Part shown: in pieces, positions 1 through 7,358 of the stretch | Layout of the letters: the number at the start of each line of letters is the position of its first letter | Numbering within the stretch: the stretch's first letter is position 1 | NCBI GenBank assembly: GCA_905193765.1 | Contig: CAJJPZ010000104.1 | Location: 1-7,547, forward strand | Length of the DNA stretch: 7,547 nt | From: an uncultured Eubacterium sp. | GTDB lineage: Bacteria; Bacillota; Clostridia; Peptostreptococcales; Anaerovoracaceae | Reading direction: 5' to 3' | The notes under the pieces: model-generated | The model's input: the letters and a program-made list of their open reading frames with translations, nothing else | What the model was told of the DNA's origin: nothing | The model's database searches: none | Program-made: the position numbers and the translations under genes

Positions 1-1
1 G

Positions 2-220
2 AGTCTTGCGAAATTGCAGAACATGGCATCAGCAGGACTCGATGAAGAAAGCGCATCTTCGGGAGGGTTCATCATAGGCGATGCTGAATACAGCGACAAA
101 GTCACACTGGATGTATCGGCTCTGCCGGAAGATGCAGAGGAAGTGAAACGTATATTTGCCAATGTCACATCAGGCAGTGCCAGAGTGATCGAGTCTGAGA
201 TCAGGACCGAAAAAGTCTGA
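2..220 (+). CDS. C-terminal end of an unidentified protein (5' end outside window)
   Basis: The frame is open from the first bases of the window and ends at TGA 218-220, giving the last 72 residues of a longer protein. A TTG at 14 and an ATG at 23 could be starts, but neither has a Shine-Dalgarno sequence in view and the frame continues upstream, so a truncated larger gene is more likely. The visible part is acidic, with a Ser/Gly-rich stretch (SASSGG), a beta-like segment (KVTLDVSALP) and a helix-like segment (EDAEEVKRIFANV). There is no membrane segment, anchor motif or cysteine. I do not recognise the family. It lies 59 bases before the large gene on the same strand and I see no terminator between them, so co-transcription is possible but unproven. 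Confidence 0.6.
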   Translation, partial: SLAKLQNMASAGLDEESASSGGFIIGDAEYSDKVTLDVSALPEDAEEVKRIFANVTSGSARVIESEIRTEKV

Positions 221-266
221 GACACAGCTGTATCACACAGGCGACAGTACATCACAGTAATTTGAA

Positions 267-282
267 AGAGGTGGATACATTG
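267..282 (+). promoter_or_regulatory. Ribosome binding site and TTG start of the large gene
   Basis: AGAGGTG at 267-273 is a good Shine-Dalgarno match and is followed after six bases by TTG at 280-282. This decides the start. The longer in-frame TTG at 262 lies just before this motif and has no ribosome binding site of its own; GTG at 271 is inside the motif. The protein therefore begins MEKVRIACGEWGSCFWEID, which runs straight into the BspA-type N-terminal cap. Confidence 0.8.
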
Positions 283-3200
283 GAAAAAGTGAGGATAGCG
301 TGTGGAGAATGGGGGTCCTGCTTCTGGGAGATAGACAGCAGCGGGACTCTGGATATAGGAGGCGGTACGGGGTACAGCCTCGTGCAGGCCGGGGATGCAC
401 CATGGTACAGGTACAGAGAATCCATAAAAAATATAAGATTTACAGGAATGGCAGATGTGCCGCAGGGAGGCAGACTAAGCTATATGTTCTGCGGGTGTGG
501 CAATGTCGCCGGGATAGATCTCACAGGTCTGGTGACAGGCGGTGCAGAGGCGGTGAACGGGATGTTCCATTCCTGCAGCAGCCTCAGGGATATCAGATTC
601 GGGGATACTTTTTATACAGGCAGAGCAAGGAATATGAGCAGGATGTTCTTCGGATGCAGGGCTCTGGAGAAGCTTGACATATCCTTTTTTGATACATCGG
701 CTGCAGCGGACATGAGTTCCATGTTCGAGGGCTGCGAGAACCTTAAAGAGTTGGATCTGTCTTCCTTTGACACGGGATCGCTGATAAGCATGAGCAGGAT
801 GTTCGGCAGCTGCAGTAGCCTCAGGAAGCTGGAAATATCAGGGTTTCGAACATCTTCAGTAACAGGCATGTCAGGTTTGTTTGCGGGCTGCGAGGCCCTT
901 GAGGAACTGGATCTGTCCGGACTGGATACCTCGAACGTTATAAACATGATAAGTATGTTCAGCAGCTGCAGTAGCCTCAGGTCTCTCGATCTTGCCGGGT
1001 TCAGCACAGGAAGGGTGACCGACATGTCATGGATGTTCTGCGGGTGCAGCGGCCTTGAGGCGCTGGATATCAGCAGCTTTGACACATCAGGCGTCACCGA
1101 TATGTCATGCATGTTCTTCAACTGCAGGAGACTGGAGAAAATCGATGTTTCAGGTTTCGACGTTTCTTCGGCGGTGAACATGGACAATATGTTCATGTAC
1201 TGCTCGAGCCTGAAATGCCTGGATCTGTCCGGCTTCGACACCGTTGACACCGCAAATATGAAAGACATGTTCAAGGGCTGCGAAGCACTTTCTTCCGTGA
1301 CAACAGGAGAACGATTCGACTTTCATGCAGACAGTGAAACGGGATGCAGTCTGCCGGATGCACGCGGGGCCGACGGCAGGGAGAAGCTGCTGTGGATCAG
1401 GGCCTCTGACGGAGAGGCAGCTGAAGCAGGTGAGATAAGCTCGTGTCAGCAGGAGACATATTATATAAGAGGCAGCAGATTCACAGTGACCTATGAAGCA
1501 AATGGTGGTACAGGCAGCATGACGGGAGATCCACAAAGGTTCGAATCAGAAAGTACTCCTGAAACAGAAGAATGCGGATTCAGGCCTTTGCCCGGTTATG
1601 TATTCAGAGAATGGAATACAGAACGGGACAGAAGCGGAACGTCATACAGTCCGGGCGAAAAGATACAGCCTCTGTGCGGTGATGTGGTCCTGTATGCTGT
1701 ATGGGCGGCACCGCCTACTATAGCCCGTCCAGACAGGCCTGCAGCTTTGACATACGGCAGCAGACCGGATCTGCGATTCCCTTATGTTGAAAGCAACAAT
1801 GGAGAGATAACCTGCAGAGGTATAGAGATAAGCCGGGACGGCAGCAGCTGGGAAGAGTATGATACAGATACTGTCCCTGCAGCGTCTGATGACGGATGCC
1901 TTATAAGGTACTATGCGACGAATTTTGCAGGAACATCATATACCGATCCTGTGCGTATAACAGTGAACAGAGGTCATTACGATATGAGTCGCGTGTCCTG
2001 GAATACCAGAAGATTCACCTATGACGGCACAGCAAGAACAGTGGTGCTCACAGGACTTCCGGAGGGACTGGAGGCAGAGTATCACGGCAATGAGGCCACA
2101 GAGGCCGGAGTATATACTGCATCTGTGACTTTCCGTTATGATGAGGAAAATTACGAACCCCCGGGACCGGTGGCTGACCATATATGGGAGATAAGGCCTG
2201 CGTCATATGATATGAGCGGCATAAGGTGGAACTACACAAGGCCTTTCGTCTACGACGGCACCGAGAAACGTATAGAGATAGAGAACCTGCCTGAAGGCGT
2301 CTCAGCCGTGTACTACGGTAATCATGAAACCTCCGCAGGAACATATGCGGCAAGAGCAGCTTTCAGCGTAGATGATCCGGTGAACTACCGTGTGCCGGAT
2401 TCGGAAACGATCCGCTGGGATATACTCAGAGCAGACCATGATCTCAGCGGCATGAGATGGAAATATGACGGACCGCTGGTTTACGATGGGGAAACACAGA
2501 CCGTTGTGCTTGAAGGGATCCCCGAGGGAGTGACCGCCACATACTACGGGAATACAGGGATAGAAGCAGGTACATACGATGCTGACGTGACTCTCAATAT
2601 GCTGGATCGGCGAAACTACAATATGCCGAGATTCCAGGGCCTGAAATGGGAGATCGCAAAAGCCGATCACGATATGAGCGGCGTACACTGGAAGTATATG
2701 GAGGAGCCTGTCTATGACGGCAGTGTGAAGAGTGTCGTGCTTGAAGGACTGCCTGAAGGTGTCACCGCGGAATATGACGGAAGCAGTGCCGTGGATGCGG
2801 GTCGGTATGAAGCATCAGCGGTATTGTCCTGTGATACCGCAAACTACAATCAGCTGGAGGCAGAGGATTTTGCATGGGAGATACGCAAAGCTTCATATGA
2901 TATGCAGAATGTGCGCTGGGATTATACAGAGCCTTTTGTGTATGACGGCAGTGTCAGGAGTGTAGCTCTTACAGGACTGCCTGAAGGCGTCAGCGCTGTA
3001 TACAGCGGATGCGAAGCGTCTGCGGCGGGACAGTACTGCGGAGAGGCAGAACTTTCTGCTGCCGATCCGGACAACTACGAGACACCGTCCGCAGAGGGGA
3101 TCTCGTGGGAGATAATGAAGGGCACATACGATATGTCCCGTGTCGAGTGGTCTTTTGCAGATGACATCGTATATGACGGTACAGAAAAAGCTGTATTCCT

Positions 3201-6200
3201 GAGAGGACTGCCAGAGGGAGTCACGGCGGAATATGAAGGCGAGCGGGGAACGGCAGCAGGAAGCTACAGAGCCGCCGCCGTACTCAGAGCACAGGATATG
3301 GCAAATTACATGCAGCCTGTGGTGGAAGACTGCGTATGGAGGATAAAGAAGGCGCAGTACGACATGAGCAGCGTCAGATGGAACGACATCAGCGGATTCA
3401 CATATGACGGAACTGTAAAGACAGTGGAACTGGAAGGACTTCCTGAGGGAGTGACTGCACAATACAGTGAGAACAGGGCCGTATATGCAGCGGATTATAT
3501 CGCATCGGCTGTATTTGACTATGACCGTGATAATTATGAAGAGCCTATGGTGGAAAACTGCTTCTGGAAAATCGGGAAAGCTGTCTTCGACATAGGGGAT
3601 GCATCATGGGACAATCAGGACGCATTCATATATGACGGTGAGGAAAAGACCGTTGTGCTCAGGGATCTGCCTGAGGGAGTTGATGTGGAGTACAAAGGGA
3701 ACAAAGCCGTGGAAACCGGGGTGTATCGCGCTGAAGCTGTACTCACACCTGAAGACGATGCGAATTACAGCAGCCCTCATATCGATGGATGCAGCTGGGA
3801 GATAGTCAGGGCGGATATAGATATGAGCGGCGTGAGATGGTGCAGCAATGAGGATCCTGTCTATGACGGACAGCCAAAGGTCCTGTATCTCGAAGGCCTG
3901 CCTGATGGTGTGGACGTAGTCTATGACGGCGGCTATGAGACCGATGCAGGCACATATCAGGCTGAGGCTGTATTCAGTGTCGATGATGGGAAGAATTACA
4001 ATATCCCGGAACCGATGTCCTGCAGCTGGGAGATAGCAAAGGCGGACTTGGATATGAGCGGTACTGCATGGTCCTTCAGCGGAGACTTTGCATATGACGG
4101 AGAGATGAAGACTGTAGTTCTCACAGGACTGCCTGAGGGCGCAGCTGTGGAGTACAGAGGCAACAGCGCCGTGGAAACGGGCCGGTATGAGGCTGTCGCA
4201 CTGCTTTCGGCGTCTGACAGGCGCAATTACAACGACCCGTCGGACATGATATGTCAGTGGGAGATAAGCAGAGCGGATCTCGATATGAGTATGGCAGAAT
4301 GGGTATGCGATGAAGAACCTGTGTACGACGGTGAAGAAAAGACCGTCACACTGAAATGGCTGCCTGAGGGCGTAAACGTCCGGTATGAGGGCAACCGGGA
4401 GCGGAATGCGGGATTCTATACGGCGACAGCGGTGTTCACGCCGCAGGATGAGGAGAATTTCAATGTGCCTGCTCCTATGACATATGTATGGGAAATACGC
4501 AAAGGGTCATATGACATGTCAGGCGTCGGTCCTGACTGCAGCGGCGCGGAGCTGGTCTACGACGGCACAGAGAAATGTGTGCAGCTTGAAGGACTGCCGG
4601 AAGGCCTGACTGCTGTATACAGCGGCAACTGTGCTGTGAATGCAGGTACATATACCGGCCGGGCAGAATTCAGGAACGATGATACGGAGAATCATAAAAC
4701 TCCGGATCCTGTGGAATTCGTATGGGAGATAAAGAAAGCTGAATACGACCTTTCAGGGCTGGCATGGACGCCGGATGACGACTTTGTATATGACGGCAGC
4801 GAAAAGAAAGTGGAGCTTACAGGGATACCCGACGGCGCAGAGGTGATATACAACGGCAACTGCATGTCCGACGCCGGCGTGTATACGGCAACAGCGGAGT
4901 TCGTAGTCAGAGGGCAGAACCATATCACGCCTGATCCGGTCTCATGCACCTGGGAGATAAAGAAGGCAGAGGCTGATATAAGCAGCGTGTACTGGGAGTA
5001 TGAAACGCCGTATGTATACGACGGGACATACAAATCCGTCGAGCTCAAAGGCATACCGGAAGATATGCGTGTGTCCTACAGAGGCAATACAGGCTCAAGG
5101 GCAGGGAAATACACAGCCAGCGCAGTGCTCCGTGTGCCGGATCCAGACAATTATACAGTACCGCCGGTGGAAAATTGCGAGTGGGAGATAGCAAAGGCCG
5201 AATATGACATGAGCAATGTGGAATGGACATACGATACGCCCTTTGAATACGACGGCACGCCAAAGGCGATAACCCTTACAGGTCTGCCTGAGGGCGTGAA
5301 AGCTGAATGTATAGGAAACACATGGACGGACGCCGGCGAATATATCGCCGATGCCGGTTTCGAATACGACAGGAACAATTTCCAGCCTCCTGTGGTGCTC
5401 CCGTGTATATGGGAGATAAAAAAGACTTCCTACGATATGAGCGGAGTGTACTGGGAATATGAAGATGACCTGGTATATGACGGCAGCGAGAAGAGCGTAT
5501 ACATCGCGGGGCTGCCTGAGGGAGTCAGCGCATCATATACCGGCAATACAGCTGTGGGAGCAGGTACATATACCGCCTGCGCTGATTTTGAATACGACAG
5601 GACAAACTATCTGCGTCCGGATACAGCGGAGCTGGTGTGGCAGATACACAAGGCGTCATACGATCTGAGGCATGTCAGATGGGACCACAGGGATCCTTTC
5701 GTGTATGACGGCACCGAGAAGGTCGTAGAGCTGGAGCGTCCTAAAAAGCATACGGGCAGCATAATGAGGCTGATAAGGACGATAATGCAGGACGGTGAGT
5801 CAGACAGCGGACTTCCTGAGGGAGTCACTGTAAGATATGAAGGCAACCGTGCAACTGACGCCGGGACATATGAAGCTGTGGCATATTTTGACGTGGATGA
5901 TCCTGATAATTATGAGATACCGCAGCCGCTGCCGCCCTTTGAATGGTATATCGAAAAAGGCAGGTATGATATGAGTCATGCAGGATGGGTCTATGACGAC
6001 ATACCTGTGTATGACGGCACAGTAAAAAGTGTCAGCGTCGCAGGCCTGCCTGAAGGCGTGAAAGCTATCTGCAGCGATAATGAATTTACAGACGCAGGTA
6101 CATACACGGCGTCGGCTGTGATCATAATAAATGATATAGATAATTACGAAGTTCCGGAGATAGATGACTTCCGTTGGAAAATCGAGAAGGGTGAGTACGA

Positions 6201-7128
6201 TATGAGCCATGCAGCCTGGGATTACGGCAGACCGTTCATATATGACGGAACTGAAAAGACGGTGTCCCTTGAAGGTCTTCCTGATGGAGTAACAGCGGAG
6301 CTGACCGGAAACAGGGCTGTCACGGCAGGTTCCTATACAGCGTCGGCAGCGTTCGAGATAAATGATCCGGCGAATTACAATATACCTTCGGTCACGGACT
6401 GCAGATGGAAGATAGAAAAAGCAGCATATGATATGAGCCTTGCGGAATGGGACTACGATGTCCCTTTCGTGTACGACGGTACGGAAAAGTCTGTCTGTGT
6501 GGAGGGACTGCCTGAGGGTGTTACAGCCCTTTACAAAGGCAATGTCGGAACATCTGCCGGAAACTATACCGCGGAAGCTGTGCTGTCATATGACGCAGAG
6601 AATTATATAAAGCCAGCTGTACAGAAATGCCGCTGGAAGATCAGCAGGGCGGAATACGACATGTCGGAAGTCGCCTGGGATTACGACGAAGCATTCGTAT
6701 ACGATGGAACAGAGAGATCCGTGCAGCTCAGAGGACTGCCTGAGGGCGTTTCTGCGGAATATCACGGCAGCAGAGGCGCCGATGCCGGCGTTTACACTGC
6801 CAGGGCCAGGTATTCATATGACAGAAGCAATTATGTGGAACCTGAGAGTGCAGGCATATGCAGGTGGGAGATACTCCCTGCGGAAACGCATCTTGAACTT
6901 GCAGAGACTACTGCGGTAAGGAAACTGGATGATGGCTGGTTCGACATAGGTTACAGGACCGATGCAGCGGACGTTACATTCAGTATCACGGATAAAAGGG
7001 TCGCATCTGTGTCGGGACTGGGAAGAGTGACGCTGAACGATGTCGGCAGTACGGTGGTGACTGTATGCGCGGAAGATAAAAATCATAAAAAAATATACAG
7101 AGAGATGATTCTTATAGTGGAAAAATAG
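280..7128 (+). CDS. Giant BspA-like leucine-rich-repeat / Ig-like repeat protein
   Basis: The product has 2,282 residues from the TTG at 280. Residues 1-65 are a BspA-type cap (GSCFWEIDSSGTLDIG, then PWYRYRESIKNIRF). Residues 66-341 are 11 leucine-rich repeats of the BspA/DUF285 26-residue type (MFxxCxxLxxLDLSxFDT). Residues about 401-475 are an InlB/Listeria-Bacteroides repeat (FTVTYEANGGTGSM to LYAVWA). A 91-residue Ig-like linker follows. Residues 567-2202 are 21 MBG/YDG-type Ig-like repeats, and residues 2203-2282 resemble a BIG2 domain (ITDKRVASVSGLGRVTL). Relatives are known or presumed adhesins, so a long stalk carrying a binding head is the likely architecture. Unusually, there is no signal peptide, and the C-terminus (REMILIVEK) has no LPXTG motif, membrane segment, SLH or other anchor. 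The frame is intact throughout. Family assignment is firm; the adhesin role is inferred and the ligand unknown. Confidence 0.93.
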   Translation: MEKVRIACGEWGSCFWEIDSSGTLDIGGGTGYSLVQAGDAPWYRYRESIKNIRFTGMADVPQGGRLSYMFCGCGNVAGIDLTGLVTGGAEAVNGMFHSCSSLRDIRFGDTFYTGRARNMSRMFFGCRALEKLDISFFDTSAAADMSSMFEGCENLKELDLSSFDTGSLISMSRMFGSCSSLRKLEISGFRTSSVTGMSGLFAGCEALEELDLSGLDTSNVINMISMFSSCSSLRSLDLAGFSTGRVTDMSWMFCGCSGLEALDISSFDTSGVTDMSCMFFNCRRLEKIDVSGFDVSSAVNMDNMFMYCSSLKCLDLSGFDTVDTANMKDMFKGCEALSSVTTGERFDFHADSETGCSLPDARGADGREKLLWIRASDGEAAEAGEISSCQQETYYIRGSRFTVTYEANGGTGSMTGDPQRFESESTPETEECGFRPLPGYVFREWNTERDRSGTSYSPGEKIQPLCGDVVLYAVWAAPPTIARPDRPAALTYGSRPDLRFPYVESNNGEITCRGIEISRDGSSWEEYDTDTVPAASDDGCLIRYYATNFAGTSYTDPVRITVNRGHYDMSRVSWNTRRFTYDGTARTVVLTGLPEGLEAEYHGNEATEAGVYTASVTFRYDEENYEPPGPVADHIWEIRPASYDMSGIRWNYTRPFVYDGTEKRIEIENLPEGVSAVYYGNHETSAGTYAARAAFSVDDPVNYRVPDSETIRWDILRADHDLSGMRWKYDGPLVYDGETQTVVLEGIPEGVTATYYGNTGIEAGTYDADVTLNMLDRRNYNMPRFQGLKWEIAKADHDMSGVHWKYMEEPVYDGSVKSVVLEGLPEGVTAEYDGSSAVDAGRYEASAVLSCDTANYNQLEAEDFAWEIRKASYDMQNVRWDYTEPFVYDGSVRSVALTGLPEGVSAVYSGCEASAAGQYCGEAELSAADPDNYETPSAEGISWEIMKGTYDMSRVEWSFADDIVYDGTEKAVFLRGLPEGVTAEYEGERGTAAGSYRAAAVLRAQDMANYMQPVVEDCVWRIKKAQYDMSSVRWNDISGFTYDGTVKTVELEGLPEGVTAQYSENRAVYAADYIASAVFDYDRDNYEEPMVENCFWKIGKAVFDIGDASWDNQDAFIYDGEEKTVVLRDLPEGVDVEYKGNKAVETGVYRAEAVLTPEDDANYSSPHIDGCSWEIVRADIDMSGVRWCSNEDPVYDGQPKVLYLEGLPDGVDVVYDGGYETDAGTYQAEAVFSVDDGKNYNIPEPMSCSWEIAKADLDMSGTAWSFSGDFAYDGEMKTVVLTGLPEGAAVEYRGNSAVETGRYEAVALLSASDRRNYNDPSDMICQWEISRADLDMSMAEWVCDEEPVYDGEEKTVTLKWLPEGVNVRYEGNRERNAGFYTATAVFTPQDEENFNVPAPMTYVWEIRKGSYDMSGVGPDCSGAELVYDGTEKCVQLEGLPEGLTAVYSGNCAVNAGTYTGRAEFRNDDTENHKTPDPVEFVWEIKKAEYDLSGLAWTPDDDFVYDGSEKKVELTGIPDGAEVIYNGNCMSDAGVYTATAEFVVRGQNHITPDPVSCTWEIKKAEADISSVYWEYETPYVYDGTYKSVELKGIPEDMRVSYRGNTGSRAGKYTASAVLRVPDPDNYTVPPVENCEWEIAKAEYDMSNVEWTYDTPFEYDGTPKAITLTGLPEGVKAECIGNTWTDAGEYIADAGFEYDRNNFQPPVVLPCIWEIKKTSYDMSGVYWEYEDDLVYDGSEKSVYIAGLPEGVSASYTGNTAVGAGTYTACADFEYDRTNYLRPDTAELVWQIHKASYDLRHVRWDHRDPFVYDGTEKVVELERPKKHTGSIMRLIRTIMQDGESDSGLPEGVTVRYEGNRATDAGTYEAVAYFDVDDPDNYEIPQPLPPFEWYIEKGRYDMSHAGWVYDDIPVYDGTVKSVSVAGLPEGVKAICSDNEFTDAGTYTASAVIIINDIDNYEVPEIDDFRWKIEKGEYDMSHAAWDYGRPFIYDGTEKTVSLEGLPDGVTAELTGNRAVTAGSYTASAAFEINDPANYNIPSVTDCRWKIEKAAYDMSLAEWDYDVPFVYDGTEKSVCVEGLPEGVTALYKGNVGTSAGNYTAEAVLSYDAENYIKPAVQKCRWKISRAEYDMSEVAWDYDEAFVYDGTERSVQLRGLPEGVSAEYHGSRGADAGVYTARARYSYDRSNYVEPESAGICRWEILPAETHLELAETTAVRKLDDGWFDIGYRTDAADVTFSITDKRVASVSGLGRVTLNDVGSTVVTVCAEDKNHKKIYREMILIVEK
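475..1302 (+). repeat. Eleven BspA-type 26-residue leucine-rich repeats
   Basis: The repeats align on a Met-Phe (once Leu-Phe) followed by two residues and Cys. The anchor codons begin at 484, 562, 643, 721, 799, 877, 955, 1033, 1111, 1189 and 1267. Nine of the ten intervals are exactly 78 bases (26 residues) and one is 81. The consensus is MFxxCSSLxxLDLSGFDTSxVxxMS. This is the DUF285-type repeat of bacterial surface proteins. The repeated residues should form a curved solenoid, the most probable ligand-binding part. Every copy carries the Cys three residues after the Phe, as is usual for this family. Confidence 0.93.
1480..1704 (+). other. InlB/Listeria-Bacteroides-type repeat domain (within the large gene)
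   Basis: This single copy spans residues about 401-475. It opens with FTVTYEANGGTGSM and contains GYVFREWNTERDRSGTSYSPGEKI before closing with VVLYAVW, the hallmarks of the Flg_new / InlB B-repeat fold. In related proteins such domains sit between leucine-rich repeats and Ig-like repeats, as here. The following 91 residues (1705-1977) look like an Ig-like linker (ALTYGSRPDLRF, then LIRYYATNFAG) that I cannot assign more precisely. Confidence 0.85.
1978..6885 (+). repeat. Twenty-one tandem MBG/YDG-type Ig-like repeats
   Basis: Units begin at 1978, 2206, 2437, 2668, 2896, 3127, 3358, 3586, 3817, 4048, 4279, 4510, 4744, 4972, 5203, 5431, 5659, 5965, 6196, 6427 and 6655. Spacing is 228, 231 or 234 bases (76-78 residues), except unit 17, which has a 72-base insert. 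The consensus is YDMSxVxW, then VYDGTEKxVxLxGLPEGV, xAxYxGNxAxxAGTYTA and a closing WEIxKA. YDG and the closing W-x-I are present in all 21 units. The first Trp is in 20 (absent from unit 12) and [LI]P[ED]G in 20 (unit 14 reads IPED). Copies differ widely at the DNA level, including synonymous sites, so these are not recent duplications. The exact Pfam name (MBG or YDG family) is uncertain. They probably form an extended rod. Confidence 0.92.
5737..5808 (+). other. 72-base in-frame insert inside Ig-like repeat 17
   Basis: Unit 17 reads VVELE, then 24 extra residues (RPKKHTGSIMRLIRTIMQDG followed by ESDS), then GLPEGV. In the other 20 units the strand runs directly into the GLPEG-type loop. 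The insert is basic at the start, with a hydrophobic/Arg stretch (SIMRLIRTIM) unlike anything else in the array. It preserves the reading frame and would protrude between two strands of the domain. A short inverted repeat lies within it (CGTCCT 5737-5742, AGGACG 5776-5781). Its origin is unknown. Confidence 0.85.
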
Positions 7129-7138
7129 CAGGAGAGTC

Positions 7139-7196
7139 TTCGGTTTAAAAAAATTTTCACGGAACGGGGATATCGTAGAAGTGAAAACGAACCGAA
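7139..7196. repeat. Two-part inverted repeat just after the large gene
   Basis: TTCGGTT (7139-7145) pairs with AACCGAA (7190-7196), and inside it TTTTCAC (7154-7160) pairs with GTGAAAA (7181-7187). The two stems are separated by an asymmetric internal loop (eight bases on the left, two on the right) and enclose a 20-base loop. It begins 10 bases after the stop codon. It is not a standard terminator because no T-run follows it; it may act as a 3' end stabiliser or be a decayed element. Confidence 0.55.
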
Positions 7197-7205
7197 TGAC
7201 AGGTC

Positions 7206-7273
7206 ACAGATACGGGGGCATGGAGGTATATTCTGACATGTATCCCGCATCTGTAAAATTTTTTGATTTTTTT
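7206..7273 (+). terminator. Possible rho-independent terminator of the large gene
   Basis: ACAGAT (7206-7211) pairs with ATCTGT (7249-7254). After one mismatch CGGG (7213-7216) pairs with CCCG (7244-7247), and CATG (7219-7222) can pair with CATG (7237-7240). Six T (7259-7264) and seven T (7267-7273) follow. The stem is separated from the first T-run by four A, which is not ideal, and the site lies 78 bases after the stop codon, so the call is moderate. Confidence 0.45.
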
Positions 7274-7312
7274 CGGATTTTTTTTCGCAGATCCTGTCGA
7301 AAAAAATCCGAA
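7272..7312. repeat. Long AT-rich hairpin with poly-T/poly-A arms
   Basis: The left arm 7272-7287 (TTCGGA, eight T, CG) pairs with the right arm 7298-7312 (CG, seven A, TCCGAA), giving 15 pairs with one bulged T around a 10-base loop (CAGATCCTGT). No T-run follows directly on either strand. It overlaps the T-run of the preceding hairpin and could be part of a complex termination region. Confidence 0.6.
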
Positions 7313-7358
7313 CGTATCGGAGAAAACGTGCATTTTTTTGAGAAAACCTGTAGTTGAA

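Noticed and set aside
262..279. Upstream TTG at 262 as the start of the large gene
   Set aside because: It lies just before the Shine-Dalgarno motif and has none of its own; the TTG at 280 has ideal spacing.
221..279. Promoter or terminator between the upstream gene and the large gene
   Set aside because: I found only 4-bp pairings, no T-run and no pair of -35/-10 boxes with suitable spacing.
612..1274. Long minus-strand open frame opposite the leucine-rich repeats (220 codons)
   Set aside because: It follows the 78-base periodicity of the opposite strand, so it is a by-product of repeat composition; its translation resembles no known family.
5735..5809. AGCG at both edges of the unit 17 insert as a target-site duplication
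   Set aside because: The two copies (5735-5738 and 5806-5809) are 71 bases apart, so removing one copy with the insert would break the frame; a 4-base match is also easily due to chance.
1978..6885. CRISPR-like or microsatellite array suggested by the regular spacing
   Set aside because: The period is 228-234 bases, the whole stretch is one open frame and conservation is at protein level, not as identical DNA repeats.
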